Below are positions 7,134 to 13,210 of a DNA stretch of 13,210 bases, in pieces. The notes below the pieces were generated by a model. That model made no database searches. It had not been told where the DNA came from and saw only the letters and a program-made list of their open reading frames with translations. Positions within the stretch are counted from its first letter, which is position 1. Every line of letters begins with the position of its first letter. The translations under genes and the position numbers were made by a program. The stretch is from Candidatus Omnitrophota bacterium (GTDB lineage Bacteria > Omnitrophota > Gorgyraeia > Tantalellales > Tantalellaceae), in NCBI GenBank assembly GCA_030631915.1, contig DAOVKF010000032.1:1-13210 (forward strand), in the 5' to 3' direction.

Positions 7134-8213
7134 ATGAAACCCCTGGGGACACAGGTGATCGCGGAGTTAATAAACTGTTCAAGAAAGCTCCTGAACGATA
7201 GAAAAGCGGTTGAGAAAGCCGTTAAAGACGGTGTCACCGAGTGCGGAATAAGCGTTGAAAGCATAAGCAGCCATAAGTTCGATCCAGTGGGCGTGACTGT
7301 TACGGCTATTGTAAGCGAATCCCATATAGCCGTTCATACATATCCTGAAGCGAGGCACGTTTCAATAGACATATTCACGTGTTCAGCGGATTTCGAAAAA
7401 TCCGTAAAACTGCTGGCTCTCCTTAAGCGCCGGTTTCAACCCAAGGTGACGAGGGCGCTCAAGGTGCTCAGGGGGAATCCGGTCGAGGTCGTGGAAAAAG
7501 AATGGATAGCGTCCGCTTCACATTACGGGTTTGAGATAAAATACCATATTAAAAAAAGGCTTCTGAGCAAAAAATCAAAGTATCAGCAGATAGACGTCAT
7601 AGAGAACGATGATTTCGGGCGGATATTGTTCCTGGACAAGGATGTTCAGGTAGCGGAGTTCGACGCTCCCCTTTATGGCGAGAGCATGGTCCTTCCGGCT
7701 GTCTGCGGGCGGAAGCGCCTGAATAACGTGGCGATCCTCGGCGGCGGGGACGGCGGAGTGCTGTGGGAGGTCTTAAAGCACGGGGTAAAAAAGGTGTATC
7801 TGGTCGATATCGATGAAGAGGTCGTCAAAACCGCGAAAAAATATCTTAGCAAGATCTGCCGGGACGCGTTCGATGATCCGCGCGCTGAAATAGTTATTGA
7901 TGATGCCAATAAGTTCCTGGAGCAGGGACACAGGTTCGATGCCGTCATATACGACCTTACGATGCACCCTGAAGCGCTCACAAAGGAAGAACGAACGGCA
8001 TTTCTTAACAGCATTTTCAGGAAGATCAGCGCGTGTCTGGTCACCGGGGGTATTGTGACAATGCAGTGCTGTTCCAAGTTCGATACCGAGACAATGAAAC
8101 TTCTCAGGCGAATTCTCCCCAAGTATTTTAAGGACATCGTGTTCCGTAAGATCTTTATGCCCTCGTTTTGTGAGACCTGGGTGTTCGCGTCCGCTTTTAA
8201 GAACACGGATTAG
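7134..8213 (+). CDS. speD/speE: Fused S-adenosylmethionine decarboxylase / spermine-synthase-like aminopropyltransferase
   Basis: A 359-residue bifunctional polyamine enzyme. Residues 1-115 are a class 1B (bacterial SpeD) AdoMet decarboxylase. The self-cleavage site is SES at 61-63, with cleavage expected between E62 and S63 to make the pyruvoyl cofactor, and H68 and C83 are the processing and catalytic residues; all fall at the numbering of the Thermotoga maritima enzyme as I recall it. Residues from about 130 are an aminopropyltransferase with the AdoMet-binding loop LGGGDGG (202-208) and catalytic D274 in IYDLTMHP. That motif follows human spermine synthase (NDLTAVP) rather than the DSSDP of spermidine synthase; other shared stretches are SKYQQI, FGRILFLDKDV and FMPSFCETWVF. 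The protein should make decarboxylated AdoMet and pass it to its own second domain; the amine acceptor is uncertain. AAGGAGAGGAG at 7118-7128 supports the ATG. A tight run of two more genes follows. Confidence 0.92.
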   Translation: MKPLGTQVIAELINCSRKLLNDRKAVEKAVKDGVTECGISVESISSHKFDPVGVTVTAIVSESHIAVHTYPEARHVSIDIFTCSADFEKSVKLLALLKRRFQPKVTRALKVLRGNPVEVVEKEWIASASHYGFEIKYHIKKRLLSKKSKYQQIDVIENDDFGRILFLDKDVQVAEFDAPLYGESMVLPAVCGRKRLNNVAILGGGDGGVLWEVLKHGVKKVYLVDIDEEVVKTAKKYLSKICRDAFDDPRAEIVIDDANKFLEQGHRFDAVIYDLTMHPEALTKEERTAFLNSIFRKISACLVTGGIVTMQCCSKFDTETMKLLRRILPKYFKDIVFRKIFMPSFCETWVFASAFKNTD

Positions 8214-8231
8214 ACGGATGAGGGTTTTAGT

Positions 8232-9119
8232 ATGAGAAAACTTGTTGTTGCAAGAAGGGCGTCCCAGGGAATATTTTTTCTGCTTTTTTTGAGCGCGATC
8301 CTGCCTCTGGGGCGTCTTTTACCCGGACTATCGCATCCCGGTGTTTTTTTCAGGATAGACCCGTTCATCATGTTCTCCATCTGGATAAGCGAACGTGTGA
8401 TCTTTTCAGGGCTGTGGATCCCGCTTGCAATGCTGCTGTTGACCCTGGTACTGGGAAGGTTTTTTTGCGGCTGGATATGTCCTCTCGGGACCATGACAGA
8501 CTGGGCCGGGGCCCTGCGAAAGAAGGAGAGGGTCATTGCTGAACGGACAAACCGGAAGATCAGGAACGTGAAGTTCTATGTGCTCGGGCTGGCCTTTTTA
8601 TCCGCTGTTTCAGGCGGCCGGACGGCCTGGGGGCTGGATCCGATGGTAATGGTGGAAAAAGCCGCGGGAACCATTGTCGCGCTTGTCCGGCATCTTCAGC
8701 CGTATGTCGGGGCGCTTTACGGCTTTTCAGGTCCGACCGGACCTTTGTTCCCGGATACCGGCGGATATTTCCCTCCCGGTTCGGAGGCGTTATTTTCTGT
8801 TTTTCTGATCGTATGCGGCGCAGCGTTGTTCGTTCCGAGATGGTGGTGCCGCATGATATGCCCGCTCGGGGCGCTGTATTCGATCCTGGCCAGGATCTCG
8901 TTCTTGAGGCGCGTCGTTGCCGGGAGTTGCGCGGGTTGTAACGCGTGCGTGAAAAATTGCAGAATGGGGGCCATCAGGGATGACGGGAGCTATGCCGCGG
9001 GCGAATGTATCCTCTGCATGGACTGTGTCTACGATTGTCCCCGGAGCGCGGCAGGGTTTACCCTGCGCCGCGGATCTACCGGGCCGGGACAGCCACTGCC
9101 GCGTTCGCGCGACGGTTAA
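8232..9119 (+). CDS. NapH-like integral membrane [4Fe-4S] ferredoxin protein
   Basis: A 295-residue membrane polyferredoxin of the NapH/CcoG/YccM type. Membrane segments are likely at about residues 12-32, 57-77, 114-130 and 185-203. Two CxxxCP motifs follow membrane segments, FFCGWICPLG (C79, C83) and WWCRMICPLG (C206, C210), the hallmark of the Fer4_5 fold. The C-terminal domain binds two [4Fe-4S] clusters (C233, C236, C239, C243 and C259, C262, C265, C269). Such proteins pass electrons between quinols, soluble ferredoxin and periplasmic or membrane oxidoreductases. No catalytic partner such as a nitrate reductase, Nos or Rnf gene is visible, so the acceptor is unknown. The gene starts 18 bases after the polyamine gene, with GAGGG before the ATG. 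The Pro/Arg-rich tail after residue 278 looks disordered. Confidence 0.9.
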   Translation: MRKLVVARRASQGIFFLLFLSAILPLGRLLPGLSHPGVFFRIDPFIMFSIWISERVIFSGLWIPLAMLLLTLVLGRFFCGWICPLGTMTDWAGALRKKERVIAERTNRKIRNVKFYVLGLAFLSAVSGGRTAWGLDPMVMVEKAAGTIVALVRHLQPYVGALYGFSGPTGPLFPDTGGYFPPGSEALFSVFLIVCGAALFVPRWWCRMICPLGALYSILARISFLRRVVAGSCAGCNACVKNCRMGAIRDDGSYAAGECILCMDCVYDCPRSAAGFTLRRGSTGPGQPLPRSRDG

Positions 9120-9143
9120 ATTTATAAATTTAAAAGGGGCCAG

Positions 9144-10751
9144 ATGGAACGGTTTTCTTTTGACGCGGTGATATTTGATCTTGACGGGGTCATCACAAAA
9201 ACCGCCCTTGTCCACGCGGCGGCATGGAAAGCGGCCTTTGACGGGTATTTGCGTTCAAGGGAAGAACTGCACGGTGAGCCGTTCCGGGCGTTCACGCACG
9301 AGAAGGATTATCTGCCGTATGTTGACGGGAAGCCCAGATACGAAGGGGTCAGGAGTTTCCTGGAGTCAAGAGGGATAAATATACCTTTCGGGGCGCCGGA
9401 TGATACGCCGGACAGGGAAACGGTTTGCGGTATAGGGAACAGGAAGAACGCGAAGTTTATTGAGATACTGGAGGACAGGGGAGTGGAGGTTTATCCTTCC
9501 ACTATCGGGTTCGTAAAAGAGCTTAAGGAAAAAAATATCCGCGTCGGCGTTGCCTCATCCTCAAAAAACTGTAAATATGTGCTCAAATCTGCCGGTATTG
9601 AGGACCTGTTCGAGACAAGGGTCGATGGCGAGGTGTCTGCCAGGGTCGGCCTTAAGGGAAAACCCGAAGGGGATATATTCGTGGCCGCGGCTTCAAACCT
9701 CGGAGCGCGCCCGGCGAAAGCCGTTGTGGTCGAGGACGCGGTATCCGGGGTGCAGGCGGGCAGGAACGGGGCTTTCGGCCTTGTTCTCGGCGTGGCAAGG
9801 GAAAATAATAACGACGAACTCCTGCAAAACGGCGCGGATGCGGCTGTCCCTGATCTGGAATATATCGACCTCGACTGGATAGAGGAATGGTTCCATAAGA
9901 AGCCGCGCCCCCTGTTAGATCTCCGGGACGCCGAAAGCGGTGGCCCGGACGTCCCATTCGCGGGCGGGACGGAAAAGAGGAAGGTGACGGTCAATCCCTG
10001 TTATTTTCGCGGCGCAAAAGAGGTCCTGTCCGGGGGGAGGAAGCCTGTTTTTTTTCTCGATTATGACGGGACCCTGACCCCGATCAGGGACCGTCCGGAT
10101 CTCGCGGTCATGTCTGATGAGACAAGGGACGCGCTCAGGCGTGTCGCGGAAAAGCATGCCGTGGCGATCGTAAGCGGAAGGGACAGAAAAGAAGTGGAGG
10201 ACCTCGTGGCAGTCAGGGGTATTTTCTATGCCGGCAACCACGGTTTTGATATAAAGGGCCCCGGTGTCTCTATGGTCCACCCGGAAGCAGAGGCCGCGAT
10301 GCCGCTTATCGCAAAGGCCGGTCAAAAACTTTCGGAGCGTCTCGGCGCTGTCCCCGGATCGTTGATAGAAGAAAAGGGGTTCAGCGTTTCCGTCCACTAC
10401 CGCCTGGTTGAAGACAGGTATGTGCCCGAGGTCGAAGACGCGGTCACAGAGGCGGTCCGGGATAACGCAAAGCTCCGTTTAATGCGGGGGAAAAAGGTCT
10501 TTGAGATACTGCCGGCGGTGAACTGGGATAAAGGTAAGGCCGTGAGATGGATAATGGATGTCCTGGGTCTTTCATGGGAAACTGTTTCCGTGATATATAT
10601 CGGCGACGATGTTACGGATGAAAACGCTTTCAGGATGATACGGACCAGGGGAACAGGCGTATCAGTGTCCGGAAAAATACGGGAATCAGCGGCTGATTTC
10701 CGTATATCTTCGCCCGAAGAGGTAAAAAGGCTGTTCATGACAATGGGTTAG
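9144..10751 (+). CDS. otsB: Fusion of beta-phosphoglucomutase-like HAD domain and trehalose-6-phosphate phosphatase (OtsB)
   Basis: A 535-residue protein with two HAD phosphatase-fold domains. Residues 1-250 resemble beta-phosphoglucomutase: nucleophile pair D12/D14 (FDLDGV), HAAAWK helix (24-29), a cap with YVDGKPRYEG, S138, K173 and the E197-D198 acidic pair. After a linker (about 251-298), residues 299-535 are OtsB-like: D306/D308 (LDYDGT), S344 (IVSGR), K463 (NWDKG) and GDDVTDE (487-493), plus the AGNHG substrate motif. The second half should hydrolyse trehalose 6-phosphate to trehalose; the first may interconvert beta-glucose 1-phosphate and glucose 6-phosphate or act as a related sugar phosphatase. 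The pairing recalls mycobacterial OtsB1, which also carries a GH65 phosphorylase-like domain that is absent here. No OtsA is nearby. GGGG before the ATG supports the start, 24 bases after the upstream gene. Confidence 0.9.
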   Translation: MERFSFDAVIFDLDGVITKTALVHAAAWKAAFDGYLRSREELHGEPFRAFTHEKDYLPYVDGKPRYEGVRSFLESRGINIPFGAPDDTPDRETVCGIGNRKNAKFIEILEDRGVEVYPSTIGFVKELKEKNIRVGVASSSKNCKYVLKSAGIEDLFETRVDGEVSARVGLKGKPEGDIFVAAASNLGARPAKAVVVEDAVSGVQAGRNGAFGLVLGVARENNNDELLQNGADAAVPDLEYIDLDWIEEWFHKKPRPLLDLRDAESGGPDVPFAGGTEKRKVTVNPCYFRGAKEVLSGGRKPVFFLDYDGTLTPIRDRPDLAVMSDETRDALRRVAEKHAVAIVSGRDRKEVEDLVAVRGIFYAGNHGFDIKGPGVSMVHPEAEAAMPLIAKAGQKLSERLGAVPGSLIEEKGFSVSVHYRLVEDRYVPEVEDAVTEAVRDNAKLRLMRGKKVFEILPAVNWDKGKAVRWIMDVLGLSWETVSVIYIGDDVTDENAFRMIRTRGTGVSVSGKIRESAADFRISSPEEVKRLFMTMG

Positions 10752-10792
10752 GTCGCGTAAAGGCCGCGCGGAAGTCGATCCCTGAAAGTTAA

Positions 10793-10819
10793 TTGACAAT
10801 TTCTTTTTATTATGATAAG
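10793..10819 (+). promoter_or_regulatory. Putative promoter for the tRNA-Cys gene
   Basis: A perfect -35 hexamer TTGACA lies at 10793-10798. The AT-rich -10 region is best read as GATAAG at 10814-10819 (15-base spacing). The start would be near 10826, about 33 bases before tRNA-Cys. The -35 is strong; the exact -10 is uncertain. Confidence 0.55.
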
Positions 10820-10858
10820 AAAAAGGGGTCTTAAAAAAGGGGCCTGATCCCTGACTCC

Positions 10859-10932
10859 GGCGCGGTGGCCGAGAAGCTAGGCAGCGGTCTGCAAAATCGC
10901 GTACACCGGTGCGAATCCGGTCCGCGCCTCCA
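10859..10932 (+). tRNA. tRNA-Cys (anticodon GCA)
   Basis: A full cloverleaf. The acceptor stem GGCGCGG (10859-10865) pairs with CCGCGCC (10922-10928), followed by discriminator T, the cysteine identity base, and an encoded CCA. The D stem is GCC/GGC with a nine-base loop. The anticodon stem GCGGT/ATCGC holds the loop CTGCAAA, with anticodon GCA at 10891-10893. The T stem is ACCGG/CCGGT. Two oddities: the T loop reads TGCGAAT instead of TTCGAAT, and the D loop GAGAAGCTA lacks the usual GG pair. Stems are intact, so I call it functional rather than a pseudogene. Confidence 0.93.
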
Positions 10933-10980
10933 GATCTGGCAAGGAATAGCGGCATCAGGTCAGCTTACAGGTGACAGGGG

Positions 10981-11067
10981 GGGCGAGTGGCGGAATTGGC
11001 AGACGCAAGGGACTTAAAATCCCTCGGCCTAAAAGCTGTGAGGGTTCGAGTCCCTCCTCGCCCACCA
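10981..11067 (+). tRNA. tRNA-Leu (anticodon TAA)
   Basis: A class II tRNA with a long variable arm. The acceptor GGGCGAG (10981-10987) pairs with CTCGCCC (11057-11063), followed by discriminator A and an encoded CCA. The anticodon stem AGGGA/TCCCT holds the loop CTTAAAA with anticodon TAA at 11015-11017. The T arm GAGGG-TTCGAGT-CCCTC is canonical, and the D loop carries the normal GG. It reads TTA and TTG codons. It starts 48 bases after tRNA-Cys, and the gap holds nothing I recognise. Confidence 0.96.
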
Positions 11068-11072
11068 TGTAA

Positions 11073-11078
11073 TATAAT
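11073..11078 (+). promoter_or_regulatory. Possible -10 element ahead of tRNA-Val and thrS
   Basis: A perfect TATAAT lies in the 25-base gap between tRNA-Leu and tRNA-Val, 14 bases before tRNA-Val. A -35 would fall inside tRNA-Leu, and no good match is there. It may be a start for a tRNA-Val-thrS transcript or simply an AT-rich spacer. Confidence 0.35.
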
Positions 11079-11092
11079 ACAGGAAGGGTAAC

Positions 11093-11169
11093 GGGCGGTT
11101 AGCTCAGCCGGTTAGAGCGCCACGTTGACATCGTGGAGGTCACTGGTTCGATCCCAGTATCGCCCACCA
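11093..11169 (+). tRNA. tRNA-Val (anticodon GAC)
   Basis: The acceptor GGGCGGT (11093-11099) pairs with ATCGCCC, including one G-U pair, followed by ACCA with encoded CCA. The D arm is GCTC/GAGC with the normal GG. The anticodon stem CCACG/CGTGG holds the loop TTGACAT with anticodon GAC at 11127-11129. The T arm ACTGG-TTCGATC-CCAGT is canonical. It ends 11 bases before the thrS start codon. Confidence 0.96.
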
Positions 11170-11180
11170 TTGTGTTTAAG

Positions 11181-12917
11181 ATGAAAAAAAAAGAGGACGG
11201 AAATCTGGTCAGATTGAGGCATAGTGCCGCTCATGTGATGGCGGACGCCGTCAAAAGACTGTATCCGGGGACCAGGCTCGGAATAGGCCCCGCGATCGAG
11301 GACGGGTTCTACTATGATTTTGATCCTGAAAAGCCGTTTACTCCGGAAGATCTTTCCCGGATAGAAGAAGAGATGGCGCGGATAATACGGCAGGATCTTC
11401 GGTTTGAGAGAAAGACCGCGACCAGAGAGGAAGCCGGGAAGATATTCAGAGCAAAGAACGAAAAGTATAAGCTTGAGCTTCTTGACGGCCTCGGGGATGA
11501 AGAGATATCGCTTTATACGCACGGGGATTTCATCGACCTTTGCAGGGGCCCTCATGTCGAAAGCACGGGGCATATCAGGGCGTTCAAGCTTCTCTCTGTG
11601 GCCGGCGCGTACTGGAAGGGGTCTGAAGGCAATCCAATGCTTCAGAGGATATACGGGACAGCCTTTGAGGACAAGGGGGAACTTGAGGAATTTTTAAGAC
11701 TGAGGGAAGAAGCGGAGAAAAGGGACCACAGAAAGTTAGGCAGGGAATTGCAGCTTTTCAGTTTTAATGAAATGGTGGGTGCCGGGCTGGTGTTATATCA
11801 TCCAAAAGGCGCCATGCTCAGGCAGATCATCGCTGATTATATAACGGCGGAACATATTAAAAAACGGTACCAGCTCATATCAAGCCCGCATATCCTTAAA
11901 AGCGACATATGGGTCCGGTCAGGGCATTATGATTATTACAGGGAAAACATGTACGTTTTTGAAAGCGACAAACAGGAGTTTGCCGTAAAACCGATGAACT
12001 GCCCGGCGCACATAGTCGTGTATGCTTCACAAAAGAGAAGTTACAGGGAATTCCCGATAAGATATTTTGAGCTCGGGAGCGTGTACAGACATGAGAAATC
12101 AGGCGTGCTTCACGGGCTTTTAAGAGTAAGGGGATTTACCCAGGACGACGCGCATATTTTTTGTCTGCGGAAGCAGGCCGAGGCGGAGATAGGCGGGGTC
12201 ATTGATTTCGTGAAAGAAGTCCTTGACGTTTTCGGTTTTCCGGATTTCGAGGTAGAGCTGAGCACAAAGCCTGAAAAACATATAGGCACGGATGATGACT
12301 GGGAAGCCGCTACCCGCGCGTTGAAGAACGCCCTGGAGACGAAAGGACTGGCGTACGATATAAACGAGGGTGACGGCGCCTTTTACGGGCCCAAGATCGA
12401 CATCAAGCTCAAGGATGCTCTGGGAAGGGCCTGGCAGTGCGCCACTATCCAGTGTGATTTTGCCCTTCCAGAAAGGTTTGACCTGATGTATACTGATTCA
12501 GACGGTGAAGAAAAACGTCCCATTGTCCTGCACCGGGTGATCCTGGGCAGCCTGGAGAGGTTTATAGGCGCTCTTATCGAGCATTACGGCGGGGCGTTTC
12601 CCCTGTGGCTCGCGCCGGTCCAGGTCATGGTGATCCCGATCAGTGAAGCGCACGCGGGTTACGGGTCGGAGCTCGGAGAATTTTTGCGCGGGAGAAGCCT
12701 GCGCGCGGAGGTAGATACGAGGTCCGAGAAGATGCAAAAGAAAATAAGGGACGCGGAGCTTTCAAAAGTCCCTTATATGGCTGTTGTGGGGGCGAGAGAG
12801 ATGGAGGAAGGCACGGTCTCGGTCAGAAGCAGAAAGCACGGCAAGACCGTTGTCATGGAAAAGGACGCTTTTGTTGAACGTCTGTGTAAAGAGATCGAAG
12901 CGAAAAGATCAATTTGA
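11181..12917 (+). CDS. thrS: Threonyl-tRNA synthetase lacking the N-terminal TGS domain
   Basis: Class II synthetase charging tRNA-Thr, 578 residues from this ATG. The editing domain is present: H14 and H18 (HSAAH) and C121 and H125 (CRGPH) match E. coli ThrRS H73, H77, C182 and H186. In the catalytic core the zinc ligands C274 (MNCPAH), H325 (DDAHIF) and H451 (VLHRVILGS) match E. coli C334, H385 and H511. Motif 2 is around VYRHEKSG and motif 3 is GSLERFIGAL. The anticodon-binding domain fills the last 110 or so residues (VMVIPIS, DTRSEKMQKKIRDAE). The steady offset of about 60 residues shows the TGS domain is missing, not the rest. The frame runs on upstream only into tRNA-Val, so no hidden TGS exists. 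An in-frame GTG at 11172 is a possible alternative start. No clear Shine-Dalgarno is present; the spacer offers only TTTAAG. infC follows, the usual thrS-infC order. Confidence 0.95.
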   Translation: MKKKEDGNLVRLRHSAAHVMADAVKRLYPGTRLGIGPAIEDGFYYDFDPEKPFTPEDLSRIEEEMARIIRQDLRFERKTATREEAGKIFRAKNEKYKLELLDGLGDEEISLYTHGDFIDLCRGPHVESTGHIRAFKLLSVAGAYWKGSEGNPMLQRIYGTAFEDKGELEEFLRLREEAEKRDHRKLGRELQLFSFNEMVGAGLVLYHPKGAMLRQIIADYITAEHIKKRYQLISSPHILKSDIWVRSGHYDYYRENMYVFESDKQEFAVKPMNCPAHIVVYASQKRSYREFPIRYFELGSVYRHEKSGVLHGLLRVRGFTQDDAHIFCLRKQAEAEIGGVIDFVKEVLDVFGFPDFEVELSTKPEKHIGTDDDWEAATRALKNALETKGLAYDINEGDGAFYGPKIDIKLKDALGRAWQCATIQCDFALPERFDLMYTDSDGEEKRPIVLHRVILGSLERFIGALIEHYGGAFPLWLAPVQVMVIPISEAHAGYGSELGEFLRGRSLRAEVDTRSEKMQKKIRDAELSKVPYMAVVGAREMEEGTVSVRSRKHGKTVVMEKDAFVERLCKEIEAKRSI

Positions 12918-12920
12918 CCG

Positions 12921-12934
12921 GGAGGTGGAAGATC
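12921..12934 (+). promoter_or_regulatory. infC Shine-Dalgarno and ATC start codon
   Basis: GGAGGTG at 12921-12927 is the strongest ribosome-binding site in this gap, and ATC at 12932-12934 sits six bases after GGAGG, in the frame of IF3. The in-frame GTG at 12977 has a purine run touching it but no proper spacing. A rare AUU-type start on infC is the known basis of IF3 autoregulation in enterobacteria. Confidence 0.7.
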
Positions 12935-13210
12935 AGTTTTATAAAACCGCGTTTTAACAGATGGCGCAGCAGGGAAGTGGACCGTACCAGGGTAAATACC
13001 GCGATAAGGGCGTTAAAGATACGGCTGATCGACGATGAAGGCAATCAGCTGGGTGTCGTGGACGTCCGGGTCGGGATGGAGAAAGCCGCGGAAAAAGGGC
13101 TGGACCTGGTTGAAGTCGCGACGAATTGCGATCCGCCTGTGTGCCGTATAATGGATTACAGTAAATACAAATATGAGCAGAAAAAAAAGAAGAAGGTCGC
13201 GAAGAAAAAG
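12932..13210 (+). CDS. infC: Translation initiation factor IF-3, N-terminal part (runs off the window)
   Basis: The first 93 residues of IF3, which binds the 30S subunit and checks start-codon choice. The N-terminal domain is clear: RVNTAIRALKIRLID, then EGNQLGVV, GLDLVEVA and PPVCRIMDYSKYKYEQ, followed by the lysine-rich linker (KKKKKVAKKK) that joins the two IF3 domains. The C-terminal domain lies beyond the window. I place the start at ATC 12932 because of the Shine-Dalgarno and because non-ATG starts of the ATT/ATC/ATA kind are a conserved infC feature. This gives about 20 residues (from ISFIKPRF) before the conserved fold. It starts 14 bases after the thrS stop; rpmI and rplT would be expected next. 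Confidence 0.93.
   Translation, partial: MSFIKPRFNRWRSREVDRTRVNTAIRALKIRLIDDEGNQLGVVDVRVGMEKAAEKGLDLVEVATNCDPPVCRIMDYSKYKYEQKKKKKVAKKK

Noticed and set aside
6998..7201. A 67-residue open frame between the RRM gene and the polyamine gene
   Set aside because: It overlaps the start of the AdoMet decarboxylase in another frame, lacks a good ribosome-binding site and resembles nothing known.
10859..11169. tRNA cluster as an integration site for a mobile element
   Set aside because: No integrase, direct repeat of a tRNA 3' end, or foreign-looking gene is next to the cluster; thrS-infC follows directly.
11133..11180. N-terminal extension of ThrRS back into the tRNA-Val gene
   Set aside because: The extra codons encode tRNA-Val sequence; the conserved protein begins right after ATG 11181.
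1..13210. CRISPR array, insertion sequence or toxin-antitoxin system
   Set aside because: No regularly spaced repeats, transposase, terminal inverted repeats or small toxin-like gene pair seen on either strand.

Overview
The window reads as a stretch of a bacterial chromosome of moderate GC content, with every supported gene on the + strand. The thrS-infC pair, CCA-encoding tRNA genes, good Shine-Dalgarno sites and the GTG/ATC starts all point to Bacteria. The mix of genes is one I associate with uncultivated anaerobic lineages of the Omnitrophota/PVC or deltaproteobacterial sort: a bifurcation-type NuoE/NuoF/GltD redox module, a membrane polyferredoxin, a bacterial RRM protein, an AdoMetDC-aminopropyltransferase fusion and a HAD-OtsB fusion. 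That placement is an inference and was not tested.

Region 1 (1-6485) is a redox and signalling block. A 5'-truncated PAS-PAS histidine kinase overlaps a receiver-only response regulator by four bases. Then come a NuoE-like [2Fe-2S] protein, a NuoF-like FMN/NADH protein with a C-terminal diferredoxin domain, and a large fusion of a NuoG-like N-terminus to a GltD/NfnB-type FAD/NADPH oxidoreductase. These three are nearly gapless (start directly after a stop, then an ATGA overlap). They contain an NAD(H)/FMN site, an NADP(H)/FAD site and many Fe-S clusters, but no hydrogenase or formate dehydrogenase catalytic domain. The best reading is a soluble ferredoxin/NAD/NADP transhydrogenase similar in layout to the Sporomusa-type Nfn (Stn). 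A second receiver-only regulator with its own extended -10 promoter follows.

Region 2 (6486-10751) starts with a small RRM RNA-binding protein behind a long, partly structured leader. Three closely spaced genes follow: an S-adenosylmethionine decarboxylase fused to a spermine-synthase-like aminopropyltransferase, a NapH-like membrane [4Fe-4S] protein, and a beta-phosphoglucomutase-like HAD domain fused to trehalose-6-phosphate phosphatase (OtsB).

Region 3 (10752-13210) is translation. It holds tRNA-Cys(GCA), tRNA-Leu(TAA) and tRNA-Val(GAC), then threonyl-tRNA synthetase lacking its N-terminal TGS domain and starting only 11 bases after the tRNA-Val CCA end. Last is the start of infC (IF3), which most likely initiates at a non-canonical ATC codon behind a strong Shine-Dalgarno. 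The tRNA-Cys has unusual D- and T-loop bases.

The most notable items are the polyamine fusion that looks like an active relative of the eukaryotic spermine synthase architecture, the bifurcation-type transhydrogenase with two degenerate cluster-binding sites, the tRNA-Cys elbow variant, and the TGS-less ThrRS packed against a tRNA gene.
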